Source of the DNA: Cyclobacteriaceae bacterium
GTDB taxonomy: Bacteria > Bacteroidota > Bacteroidia > Cytophagales > Cyclobacteriaceae
Assembly: GCA_019638235.1 (NCBI GenBank)
Contig: JAHBUE010000001.1
Coordinates: 2,466,492-2,530,491, forward strand
Length of the DNA: 64,000 nucleotides
Reading direction: 5' to 3'
The translations under genes were made by a program, and so were the position numbers. Within the stretch, counting starts at the first letter, position 1; every line of letters begins with the position of its first letter. Positions 16,563 through 25,383 of the stretch are shown here, in pieces. The notes under the pieces were generated by a model. It was not told the origin of the DNA. It was given only the letters and a program-made list of their open reading frames with translations, and did no database searches.

Positions 16563-16717
16563 GACTGTTTAACTTATCAACTGTTGTTACGCAATATAAC
16601 ATTTTGTAACTGTCTTTTGATAAAGCAATAGATTGGGTTATTTTTTCATCGCTATCTGCGCTAATTTTATCATCGTTCTAAATATTGCCCCAAATTCCCA
16701 TAAACACACAACCATTA

Positions 16718-16736
16718 AACCGTTAGCGTAACGGTT
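16718..16736. promoter_or_regulatory. Perfect inverted repeat upstream of the CocE/NonD hydrolase gene
   Basis: AACCGTTA (16718-16725), GCG spacer, TAACGGTT (16729-16736), followed by a further AGCG so that GTTAGCG occurs twice in tandem. It lies about 70 bp before the ATG at 16807 and looks like a dimeric repressor or activator site. The rest of 16563-16806 is AT-rich and shows no gene. Confidence 0.5.
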
Positions 16737-16806
16737 AGCGAAATTCATATAAAAATCCAGAATACAGACAGAAAGTTTAGCAACTTGAGTTGTTAAACCG
16801 ATTACC

Positions 16807-18687
16807 ATGAAGAAACTACTACTCCTGATGGCGGGTTGGCTGATAGCAGCCTGTGCAATCTCCCAGAATCAAAACCCGCAAGATGTTTACAAGAAATTGG
16901 AAGAAATCGCCATTATCGACCAGAAGGTGATGATGCCCATGCGCGATGGCGTCCGGTTGGCTACCGACATCTATCGCCCGAAAGGCAATGCCAAAGTACC
17001 CATCGTTTTTTCGCGCACGCCTTACAACTTCAACACCTGGATAGACGGGGAAATGCGCACACGCACTCTCGAAGCCGCCATTGAAGCCGTAGAGCGCGGA
17101 TACGCCTACGTAGTGCAGAATGAACGCGGTCGCTTTTTCTCTGAAGGCGAGTGGGACATTCTCGGCACACCGCTTACTGACGGCTACGATGCCTTTGAAT
17201 GGATGAGCAAACAGCCCTGGTCGAATGGCAAGGTTGGCGTTATTGGCTGCTCGTCAACAGCCGAATGGCAAATGGCCGTTGCCTCGCTGAAACACCCCGC
17301 ACTTGCGGCTATGGTGGCGCAAGGCTACGGAGCCGGTGTAGGTAAGGTTGGCGAATTTTACGAACAAGGCAACTGGTATCGTGGCGGAGCGCAACAAATG
17401 TTGTTTACCGCCTGGTTGTATGGAACACAAAATGACAAATTCAGGCCAACCCTACCGAAAGACATTACCCAGCAAGATTTAATCCGCATACAACGGTTCT
17501 ACGATATGGCTACCGAAATGCCTCGCCAGGATTGGTCGCAGGCGCTTCAGCATTTGCCTGTGCAAGACATTATTAAAAACGTGAACGGACAGGAAGGTAT
17601 TTATGAAAACATGATCAGGCGAAAGCCAAACGACCCGGCCTGGTTTACCGGGGGTTTGTATCATGACACGATGCCAATGGATGTTCCCTCCTATTGGTTT
17701 GTATCGTGGTACGATGTGTCGTCCGGGCCGAACCTGGCATTGTTCAATCACGCACGGAATAATCCGAACAAAGAAATTGCTAACAATCAATATTTAGTAA
17801 TCGCTCCAACCCTGCACTGCGCCTTTAAACGCGCAACAGAAAATACTATTGTAGGTGAACGCAGCGTTGGAGATGCCCGCCTGAATTATGATGAACTGAC
17901 ATGGGGATGGTTTGACCTGCAACTGAAAGGTGAACAAAACGATTTCAAAAAAACAACGCCTCGCGTACAGTATTACACTATGGGCAGCAACAAGTGGCAG
18001 ACTTCTGAAACATGGCCGCCTGAAAATGCCGTTATGACCAACTACTACCTAACCAGCAAAGGCAACGCCAATACCCGCAATGGCGATGGCAAACTGGTAA
18101 CAAAAGTGCCGTCATCCGATAAGCCCGATACATTTAAGTACGACCCGATGAACCCGGTGAAATCGCATGGAGGTAATGTATGTTGTACGGGAAATGCTGT
18201 GCAGGGCGGTTCGTTCGACCAATCGGAAATGGAATTGCGAAATGATATATTGGTTTACACCTCTGAGCCACTGAAAGAAGGCATTGAAGTGAGCGGATTT
18301 ATTGAATCTATGTTGTATTTATCAAGCGATGTAAAAGATACGGACATTACCATTAAGCTGATTGACGTGCACCCCGATGGAAAAGCCTACAACCTCGATG
18401 AAACCATTCAGCGGGTGCGCTACCGCGAAGGCTATGATAAAGAGGTTTTCATGGAAAAAGGCAATGTGTACCGCGTTAAGCTCACGCCCATGAGCACCAG
18501 CAACTACTTTGCGCCCGGTCATCGCATACGCATTGAAGTATCAAGCTCTAATTTTCCTCGCTTTGAACGAAACCTCAACACTGGCGGAAACAATTATGAC
18601 GAATCGAAAGGCGTTGTGGCCACAAACACAATTCATCATTCAAAGAAATATCCATCTGTGTTACGGCTGCCGATTGTGAAGAAATAA
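16807..18687 (+). CDS. CocE/NonD family serine hydrolase (X-Pro dipeptidyl-peptidase S15-like), exported
   Basis: Alpha/beta-hydrolase of the CocE/NonD group, which holds cocaine esterase, glutaryl acylases and Xaa-Pro peptidases. A signal peptide covers about 1-19 (ending AISQ). The hydrolase core starts at [16 protein letters not shown]. The nucleophile Ser lies in [13 protein letters not shown] (usual form GxSYxG, here GCSST), WYD near 300 probably carries the acid, and TLHCAF the His. The C-terminal jelly-roll (about 410-626, with RHHI-like [18 protein letters not shown]) is standard. At 626 residues it is full length. Substrate (amide or ester) cannot be told. A palindromic site lies upstream and a bidirectional terminator follows. 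Confidence 0.87.
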   Translation: MKKLLLLMAGWLIAACAISQNQNPQDVYKKLEEIAIIDQKVMMPMRDGVRLATDIYRPKGNAKVPIVFSRTPYNFNTWIDGEMRTRTLEAAIEAVERGYAYVVQNERGRFFSEGEWDILGTPLTDGYDAFEWMSKQPWSNGKVGVIGCSSTAEWQMAVASLKHPALAAMVAQGYGAGVGKVGEFYEQGNWYRGGAQQMLFTAWLYGTQNDKFRPTLPKDITQQDLIRIQRFYDMATEMPRQDWSQALQHLPVQDIIKNVNGQEGIYENMIRRKPNDPAWFTGGLYHDTMPMDVPSYWFVSWYDVSSGPNLALFNHARNNPNKEIANNQYLVIAPTLHCAFKRATENTIVGERSVGDARLNYDELTWGWFDLQLKGEQNDFKKTTPRVQYYTMGSNKWQTSETWPPENAVMTNYYLTSKGNANTRNGDGKLVTKVPSSDKPDTFKYDPMNPVKSHGGNVCCTGNAVQGGSFDQSEMELRNDILVYTSEPLKEGIEVSGFIESMLYLSSDVKDTDITIKLIDVHPDGKAYNLDETIQRVRYREGYDKEVFMEKGNVYRVKLTPMSTSNYFAPGHRIRIEVSSSNFPRFERNLNTGGNNYDESKGVVATNTIHHSKKYPSVLRLPIVKK

Positions 18688-18710
18688 TTACAAGTCATCT
18701 TAATCCAATA

Positions 18711-18743
18711 AAAAAAGGCCGGGCATATTGTCCGGTCTTTTTT
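18711..18743. terminator. Bidirectional rho-independent terminator
   Basis: AAAAAAGGCCGGGC pairs with GTCCGGTCTTTTTT around a short AT loop; A and T tracts on the two sides let it work in both directions. It sits between the convergent CocE-type gene and the DUF4595-like gene. Confidence 0.85.
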
Positions 18744-18759
18744 TATTACTAACTTAAAA

Positions 18760-19584
18760 TTAATCCTCCCTATCATAATAGGTATATATAAATACTTCAT
18801 CAGAACCGGTTGAGCTGCCTGAAGCATCTGCAAACTTACGGGTTATTCCTGTTACCCTGTTTTTAGAATCAAATGTATACTGATTCGTGTTCTTACTATA
18901 TCTCTCCGGTTCGCCAGGATAAGTTAGTTCAAGATAATCAATAAGCCCCTTGCTTGCTTTTCCATACAATCCGCCTATTGTTCTCCTTTCGGAATTCCTA
19001 AGATTTGTTTGCGGAAGGTTGCTGACATTCAATGCCGAAGCACTTGTCAGGTATGTAAAAGTCTTTGTTCTATCAACTTCTCCTTCCCAATATCTAAGAT
19101 GCTCAGTAACGTTATCATTCACAACAGTTGCTCTTTCCAAAGTATGTTCAACACCATCCTCTTTATAGTAAATCCTCACAAGGAAACCATTTGCATCATA
19201 TTCATACCCATCAAAATTATCATCTGTCTCTGATGCATCCCATAACGCCTTGGTAATTCTTCCATCGTTATCCACTACAAAGTGTGATGTCCAGGTTCCC
19301 CACGATGCAGTTTCTGTTTCTGTTAACCTTCCAGGAACTGAATAATCGTATTCAATTGTGTAGGGGTCATCACTACCTTCTGTTACCAAAACACTAACTA
19401 AACGGTCATCATTAGCTTCATCATAGGTAAACTCCCAGGTAGTATCATCAATCGTTAATGACTTAATTAAATCGGGCGGGATAACTACTTGCTTACCTCC
19501 ATCATCATCATCGCTACACGCGCTGATAAACACCGTGCTGAACGCCAGCACGGCTACACTTAAAAATAACAGACTCTTTTTCAT
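18760..19584 (-). CDS. DUF4595-like lipoprotein
   Basis: Lipoprotein (FISACSDDDDGG, lipid Cys about 23, followed by an acidic run typical of surface-exported Bacteroidota lipoproteins). The rest is a chain of beta-strand pairs with YEYDANGFLVRIYY, TYDEANDDRLV and YTFDSKNRVTGI, resembling the DUF4595 family and RHS-like strand repeats. Function is unknown. It starts 38 bp after the sugar transporter gene, so it may be the last gene of the long operon, but the different gene content leaves that open. Confidence 0.65.
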   Translation of the reverse strand: MKKSLLFLSVAVLAFSTVFISACSDDDDGGKQVVIPPDLIKSLTIDDTTWEFTYDEANDDRLVSVLVTEGSDDPYTIEYDYSVPGRLTETETASWGTWTSHFVVDNDGRITKALWDASETDDNFDGYEYDANGFLVRIYYKEDGVEHTLERATVVNDNVTEHLRYWEGEVDRTKTFTYLTSASALNVSNLPQTNLRNSERRTIGGLYGKASKGLIDYLELTYPGEPERYSKNTNQYTFDSKNRVTGITRKFADASGSSTGSDEVFIYTYYDRED

Positions 19585-19622
19585 AGTTTAATTTGTTTTA
19601 GTTGTTAATAAATACTCAAAAT

Positions 19623-20627
19623 TTAATTTCCCCCGGACGCGATAATCAGTCCGAGACCGGTGATGAACAATACAAACATTAAGAATAACAGGATGTTCAC
19701 GTTCCTGCCTGCGCCTTTAAATTCTTTCCAGATAAAAACACCCCAGAACGCCGCCACCATAGTTGCCCCCTGTCCTAACGCATACGCGATTGCCGCACCG
19801 GCTTTACCGGAAGCCATATAACTTAGCACAGTGCCAAGCCCCCATATCAATCCGCCAATCACACCTACCATGTGTGTTGACATGCTTCCGCTGAAATAGT
19901 CTTTATACGAAACCGGTGTGTCAACAAATGGTTTCTTCATAATAATAGTGTTGAATACGAAATTGCTGGCCAGCATACCAATCGCAAAAATGAAAAACGC
20001 TGTATAAGGCGTAGCCATGCCCGGTGTGGGCGATTCAAAATTATTGATGTCCATGGCGGCCGCTACAAACCGGTAAAAGAACGACATGAGTACACCGGCA
20101 ACAATAGCCAGCCATATTCCTTTAGAAGACGACTTCTTCCCGCCTTTCGACATTTTGCCCGAGGCGATACCGTTAAAAATGATTGCGATAACAATTAATG
20201 CCACACCAATAAACAACACCACCGGGTCGCCTTTGGGCGTGCTGATGTAGTTGATGATTACACCTAGCACCAATGCAAGCCCCACACCCAACGGAAAGGC
20301 TACTGCCATGCCCGCAATGGAAATGGAAGCCGACAATAAAATATTGGAAGCGTTAAAGATAATACCACCGATGATGGCGCTCCAGAAATTCGCACTGCTC
20401 ACCTGCCCCAGGTCGGTTGTGAAACTCCTGCCCTGCTCGCCCATGCTGCCCAGTGTAAAACCAAACAACAGCGACAACAGCACAATGCCAATCACATAGT
20501 CCCAATAGAATAATTCATAGCGCCAGTTTTTGGCCGCCAGCTTTTGTGTATTTCCCCACGAGCCCCAGCAAAGCATAGTAATAATGCAGAAGAAAACTGC
20601 GAGAGGATAACTACTGATGATATACAT
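19623..20627 (-). CDS. GRP-type (glucose/ribose porter) sugar transporter
   Basis: Integral membrane protein of 334 residues with about ten helices, close in pattern to the GRP/RbsU branch of the drug/metabolite transporter superfamily: MLCWGSWGNTQKLA near the start, NWRYELFYWDYVIGIVL, SIAGMAVAFPLGVGLAL, and IAYALGQGATMVAAFWGVF near the end. It would move a monosaccharide over the inner membrane; with ribokinase as the first gene of the same run, ribose or a ribose-like sugar is the best guess. It follows the second esterase by 47 bp. No Walker or PTS motif is present. Confidence 0.82.
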   Translation of the reverse strand: MYIISSYPLAVFFCIITMLCWGSWGNTQKLAAKNWRYELFYWDYVIGIVLLSLLFGFTLGSMGEQGRSFTTDLGQVSSANFWSAIIGGIIFNASNILLSASISIAGMAVAFPLGVGLALVLGVIINYISTPKGDPVVLFIGVALIVIAIIFNGIASGKMSKGGKKSSSKGIWLAIVAGVLMSFFYRFVAAAMDINNFESPTPGMATPYTAFFIFAIGMLASNFVFNTIIMKKPFVDTPVSYKDYFSGSMSTHMVGVIGGLIWGLGTVLSYMASGKAGAAIAYALGQGATMVAAFWGVFIWKEFKGAGRNVNILLFLMFVLFITGLGLIIASGGN

Positions 20628-20674
20628 AAGTTAGATTTTAGATTAATGATTTATGATTTTAGGTTTCGTTCAAA

Positions 20675-22213
20675 TTATCGGTGAATTTTTCGTTGTGTAA
20701 AATCAAGCGCTTCATTCAAACTCCGAAGCGCCCATTCGGTATTGGCTTGCCCTCCGCTCACGCGGTATTCGTGATACACATCCTCCTCGCGCAGGGTGAT
20801 GTGGGCACACCCGTTGCTTTTATAATTTGCGCTTGTATCGGTTGTTTTTATGTAAAGCCATGTGCGTGCCAAGGCTTTTTTATTGCTCGCCAGTCCGTTT
20901 GCTAATGCCTGGCAATCCAACGGAACATTGAGCAACACACACGCTGTAAACATTTCGGGATTAAGTGCAAGTCTGAACGCTGTTGTGCCTGCCTGTCCCG
21001 TTCCCAACAACGCCCTGAAACGACACCCTGCACGTGCCCTATAATTTTTTTCTACTTCCGGTATCACACTATTCATAACATCCTGCACGGTTCCGTTTAT
21101 AAAAACTGTAATAACAGGAATGAACGATTGTTGCACCATAGCTTGTTTGATGTGCGCAGCAATGCCAGTTTCTGTTTCGGGTTGCGCGATAATATACACA
21201 ACAGGATACAGGCGTTGTTCCTTGTGATAATTAAGCGGAAGCAAAACGTTGTAGCCATTGGCTTGAATAAGTTTATCGGGTTTGCTTAAAGAATAACGCT
21301 TCGATAATCCTTCAACATCACCACGATAAGGCTTGCCTTCAACAGCATCGCTTATAAAGCGTAATCCGTTGGTAAGCGCCTCGTGCCAATACGAAAACTC
21401 ATGCCCACCGTTACGCACGCGGAACTGGTGCGGGAAGTTTCTATCGCGTAACAGTATATGCAGCTCTTCATTACTGCGGCATAGTGTTCCTTCATCATCG
21501 CCATTGTCGATATACAGCTTAATGTTTTTTAATGCGGTCAAATCATGCCCGGCAAAAATGTGAAAAGGCGAATGTTGTTTATAATATTCCGTGATACGTT
21601 CAGCGCCCGTAGTACCTTCACCGCCAAACAGCCTTCCCCATTGTTCATCCCAACCAGAGGCTTCTTCCGTCATGTACTGTTCATCTGTTCTGACAGAAAT
21701 ACTTAACGGAACACTAATCGTAAAAACATCAGGATTTTTAACGGGCAAAATCAACGCGCCAAATCCTCCCATCGAATAACCCAAAGTTGCGCGGTGTTCT
21801 TTGTCGGCAATGGTTCTGTACCGACTGTCGATATGCGGCACAAGCTCCTGAACGAACATATCCATGTAGCGGAATTTCCCGGCATAATCATTTACATAAT
21901 AACTGCGGAAGCCCTGCGGCATTACATAAATCATCGGAACAATCTCTTTCTTCTTTACTGCGGCATCTACATGCTGACTAACGTTTCCGTATTCTAACCA
22001 TGACGATTCGTTATCGCCCAGGCCATGCAACAAATACACAACCGGGTATGCCTTTTTTGAGGCATAATAATTTTCGGGAAGGATGATTGAATATTTTACC
22101 TCCTGCCCCAATATCTCACTCGCTAACGACAGCCCCTCAACAACACGCGGTTGCTGCGCCTTAGCCATAACGCTTAAAAGAATGCCGACAAAAAGTATGA
22201 CCAATCTCTTCAT
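20675..22213 (-). CDS. Exported double-domain esterase (esterase D / CE1-like), second copy
   Basis: Signal peptide of the ordinary kind (about 1-19, ending AKAQ), so this copy is likely soluble in the periplasm. The N-terminal alpha/beta-hydrolase (about 25-290) has VYLLHGLGDNESSW, nucleophile motif GYSMGGFGA, the acid in YIDNGDDEGT and the His in NGGHEFSYW. A second hydrolase-like domain (about 310-500) keeps the fold pattern but has GTGQAGTTA where the nucleophile elbow should be, so it is probably inactive. Such proteins cleave acyl esters on sugars. It directly follows its paralogue with one base between them. Confidence 0.83.
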   Translation of the reverse strand: MKRLVILFVGILLSVMAKAQQPRVVEGLSLASEILGQEVKYSIILPENYYASKKAYPVVYLLHGLGDNESSWLEYGNVSQHVDAAVKKKEIVPMIYVMPQGFRSYYVNDYAGKFRYMDMFVQELVPHIDSRYRTIADKEHRATLGYSMGGFGALILPVKNPDVFTISVPLSISVRTDEQYMTEEASGWDEQWGRLFGGEGTTGAERITEYYKQHSPFHIFAGHDLTALKNIKLYIDNGDDEGTLCRSNEELHILLRDRNFPHQFRVRNGGHEFSYWHEALTNGLRFISDAVEGKPYRGDVEGLSKRYSLSKPDKLIQANGYNVLLPLNYHKEQRLYPVVYIIAQPETETGIAAHIKQAMVQQSFIPVITVFINGTVQDVMNSVIPEVEKNYRARAGCRFRALLGTGQAGTTAFRLALNPEMFTACVLLNVPLDCQALANGLASNKKALARTWLYIKTTDTSANYKSNGCAHITLREEDVYHEYRVSGGQANTEWALRSLNEALDFTQRKIHR

Positions 22214-22214
22214 A

Positions 22215-23807
22215 TCAATTATTCAAGCTCGGTGTCATTACTGTAAAGGAGTTGTACAACCCGTTCAGAAAATCCTGAAACGTTTCCGTTCCCTGACGCA
22301 CACGGTATTCATATCCTATATATTGATTACGGATAGTTGTAAACAAATTATGATACTGATTGTACGATGTTGCATCGTCTGTTACATCTAAATAATAAAA
22401 CACATTGAGTGAAACGGGCAATGTTGTGTCGTTAAACCGGGCGTTGTATAAAAAGCAATCGCCAAACAAACCTGTTGTGGTAGCCACAACATCAACCGCA
22501 GTTTGTCCAGCGGCTGCATTTGCCATCACCACACGATTTTCCGCTTCGTTTTTGGTGCGATACTCATTATCAATCATCGCCACTACGTTTGTCATAAAAC
22601 CATCCGTTACATAACTGCCTGCCGGTATTTCCACTACAATAGATTTAGGCAACCGTGTTGATGTCATGGCATTGCGCAACATAGAAAGCGTTTGAATGCT
22701 TCTTTCCGAAACATTACCGCTTTCTGCATCGTGAATGAAATACAGTACAGGGTATGATGCGGTGCTTGTCGCATAATCCGTTGGCAGCATAACATTCACA
22801 ACATGATTATCAATTTCAACCTCGCTCACCTGGTCGGCAGTTATTAAAGTGCCCACCGTTGCCGGTGTTGGTTGCGAAGGGTGTTGTATTCCCTGCACGG
22901 CATTGCTGATAAATTGCAATGCTTCACGGTACGACTGTTTCCAGTAATCGAACGAGTGGCCACCGCTTCGCACACGGTATTCATGTTCAATATCTTTGTC
23001 GCGCATAATTCCATGTAAGCTGTTGCTCGTAAAAATGAGCGACTCTTCATCATCACCGCAATCAATCAAATATTTTACGGTGTTGTTTGCTCCGACAGGC
23101 TCGTTAAAAAAATGAAAAGGGCTATGTACTTTAAAATAATTCGTAAGCCTTTCCGCACCCGAAGCTCCCTTGTTGGGGCCGAAGTTTGGCGCCCATTGCA
23201 CATCGAACGACCCTTGTGTTTCGGCCATGTATTGCGCATCGGTACGGAACGACATACTAAGCGGAATGCTGACAGAGAACACATTGGGGTTCAAAGCGGG
23301 CAGTATAAGCGCACCGTAGCCACCCATGCTATACCCCATAACGGCACGTTGCGATTTATCGGCTTTGGTTCTGAACTTCCGGTCAATTTCGGGCACAAGT
23401 TCATTTACAAACATTTCCATGTATGGATAATTACCGTTGTAACGATTAATGTAGTACGTGTTGTTGGCTTCGGGCATTATATAAATCATCGGCACGGTTT
23501 CACCTGCATACAAATCCACATAGTATTGCAAACCTCCGTTGGTATACCACGATGTTTCGTTATCGCCATAGCCGTGAAGAAGATATACAACCGGATAAGA
23601 CTCGTTTGATTCTCTATATCCTTCGGGAAGGAAAACACTATATTTAATTGCACGACTAAGAATTGTGCTTTGTAAGGTTTGGTCTTTCACCAAGCGTACA
23701 AATGGCACGTCAGGTTTATTAGAGGCATCGTCACTGCACGCACCAATAACCATTGCCATCAGCAACAAAACAACACTCGATATAAACAGCCTTCCCCTCA
23801 TATACAT
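22215..23807 (-). CDS. Exported double-domain esterase (esterase D / CE1-like), lipoprotein, first copy
   Basis: Paralogue of the next gene but lipid-anchored (MVIGACSDDASN, lipid Cys about 24 with an acidic follow-on that favours surface export). An ATG two codons in (23801) is an equally good start. The N-terminal domain has VYLLHGYGDNETSW, GYSMGGYGA, LIDCGDDEES and SGGHSFDYW, a complete Ser-Asp-His set. The C-terminal hydrolase-like domain has ANAAAGQTA at the elbow and so lacks the Ser. In this operon it could remove acyl groups, or break an ester between a ribosyl group and a protein side chain, ahead of the ADP-ribosylglycohydrolase-type enzymes; that is inference. Confidence 0.83.
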   Translation of the reverse strand: MYMRGRLFISSVVLLLMAMVIGACSDDASNKPDVPFVRLVKDQTLQSTILSRAIKYSVFLPEGYRESNESYPVVYLLHGYGDNETSWYTNGGLQYYVDLYAGETVPMIYIMPEANNTYYINRYNGNYPYMEMFVNELVPEIDRKFRTKADKSQRAVMGYSMGGYGALILPALNPNVFSVSIPLSMSFRTDAQYMAETQGSFDVQWAPNFGPNKGASGAERLTNYFKVHSPFHFFNEPVGANNTVKYLIDCGDDEESLIFTSNSLHGIMRDKDIEHEYRVRSGGHSFDYWKQSYREALQFISNAVQGIQHPSQPTPATVGTLITADQVSEVEIDNHVVNVMLPTDYATSTASYPVLYFIHDAESGNVSERSIQTLSMLRNAMTSTRLPKSIVVEIPAGSYVTDGFMTNVVAMIDNEYRTKNEAENRVVMANAAAGQTAVDVVATTTGLFGDCFLYNARFNDTTLPVSLNVFYYLDVTDDATSYNQYHNLFTTIRNQYIGYEYRVRQGTETFQDFLNGLYNSFTVMTPSLNN

Positions 23808-23808
23808 C

Positions 23809-25380
23809 TTATTTACCTGCTACCGGGTTTATAGGTTGTGCCGGTGTATCGGCATAGGTTATATGCGATTTGTGGTAAATCCTGAAATCGGGATTGGGAT
23901 TTACCCATTTGATTTCCACCTTATGATTGCCCTGCGGCAACAAATACTTATGGAAGATGTCGTACTTCCGTACGATATAATCGAACGGCATTTTAACTTG
24001 TTCAGTCTTCTCGCCATCGATATACACATCCAATAAAGCCACATAGTCGCTTTTTGTTTCACCGCATACACTCTTTACATTGCCCAGTACTACAATACCA
24101 TTACCGGTAAAGTTTATCACGATAGGTTCTTCAAAATGGTCTTTGCGAACCAACAACTCCGAAGCCGGATATAAACCTTCAAACGATTGCTCGAAACGCA
24201 GAACATCAGGCTTCTGCACGTTAATTGTAATCCCCTCATCCGATACCTTACCCTTATTACGCTCAACAGCCTGAAGCGTGTGCTTGTAACTTAAAGCATA
24301 CACCTCGTTCAGGGTAATTTCCATATAAGGAAATTTCAAATCTTCCACTATTTCAAGAGCGGGCTTCCAGTAAGACGGGATATTGCTGTACCCAACCATT
24401 ACACCCAGAATACCGGCCGCAGTAGCGGGATTGCAATCCGAGTCCTGACCGCAGCGCGTGGAAATATCAATCGTTTTGAAAAAATCTTTTTCGCCATACA
24501 ACAAGCCGATAACAACGTATGCAGCGTTTATACTCGCATCGATATTAAAAGCATTAAATACACCTTCCGAGCAACCTACATCCGATGAATGTTTCTTTTC
24601 AACTTCAAACCATGTTTTCTTCCAGTCATTAGGATATTGCTTATGCCATTTAATAACATCGGCAATGGTTTGATAAAACTTGCTTTGCGCAGGAATGATG
24701 TTGAGCGCTTCTTCCACTACAAAATGTATATCGTCAGAAATATAGGCCAGCGAATACATGGCCGACATAAACGCTCCGCCATACCAGCCATCGCCATAAT
24801 TCATAATGTGCCCGATACGGTCGCATAAATCAGATGACGTATTGACCATGCCGGGGGTCATCATCCCGATAAAGTCAGCCTCGATTTGAAAATCAATATC
24901 ATCGGCATGAGGGTTGTTCATCCAATGTCCGGAGGCCGGGGGCATAATGCCATTCAATATATTATAACGTGCGGCCTGATTGGCGTGCCAGAGTTTGTAA
25001 TCATCTTTCGCAAACGAAATGGCAAATGAGTCAGTTGGTGCGTCAATTCCCAACCGTTCAATAATCTCAACAAATGTCAAATCCATGTACACATCATCGT
25101 ACAAGCCGGGGTCTTCTTCAAACGTATCTTTAATATAATCGTCATACCAGATAATCGGCTGGTAGTCCTGAATGAGTGTACCTTTAAATTTAAACTCGGT
25201 AGGCCCGCCATACGTGCAACCAATAGTCTGGCCTGCCCATCCACCCCTGATTTTATCTTTCAACACATCTGTTGAGATAGAAACTTCATTTCCCCAGGGA
25301 GCAGTAGTTGTATTGTTGTTGGAGCAACCCGAAACAAAAACTATTGATACTACAATGCTATAAAAAAATCTTCCCTTCAT
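23809..25380 (-). CDS. ADP-ribosylglycohydrolase family lipoprotein (third of three)
   Basis: Lipoprotein (VFVSGCSNNN) with an ADP-ribosylglycohydrolase-type all-helical domain (about 40-385): KIRGGWAGQTIG at the start, DDVYMDLTFVEI in place of the usual TDDT metal motif, HADDIDFQIEADFIG, and GQDSDCNPATAAGILG as the second metal site. A C-terminal beta domain (about 400-523, VDVYIDGEKTEQVKMP) may bind carbohydrate. The family removes ADP-ribosyl groups from proteins or cleaves related N- and O-ribosides using Mg ions. Its closest relative in the window is the preceding gene; only 3 bp separate them. Confidence 0.85.
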   Translation of the reverse strand: MKGRFFYSIVVSIVFVSGCSNNNTTTAPWGNEVSISTDVLKDKIRGGWAGQTIGCTYGGPTEFKFKGTLIQDYQPIIWYDDYIKDTFEEDPGLYDDVYMDLTFVEIIERLGIDAPTDSFAISFAKDDYKLWHANQAARYNILNGIMPPASGHWMNNPHADDIDFQIEADFIGMMTPGMVNTSSDLCDRIGHIMNYGDGWYGGAFMSAMYSLAYISDDIHFVVEEALNIIPAQSKFYQTIADVIKWHKQYPNDWKKTWFEVEKKHSSDVGCSEGVFNAFNIDASINAAYVVIGLLYGEKDFFKTIDISTRCGQDSDCNPATAAGILGVMVGYSNIPSYWKPALEIVEDLKFPYMEITLNEVYALSYKHTLQAVERNKGKVSDEGITINVQKPDVLRFEQSFEGLYPASELLVRKDHFEEPIVINFTGNGIVVLGNVKSVCGETKSDYVALLDVYIDGEKTEQVKMPFDYIVRKYDIFHKYLLPQGNHKVEIKWVNPNPDFRIYHKSHITYADTPAQPINPVAGK

Positions 25381-25383
25381 ATC

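Noticed and set aside
23112..23609. Plus-strand frame of 165 codons opposite the first esterase
   Set aside because: Antisense overlap with a complete esterase gene and no recognisable features.
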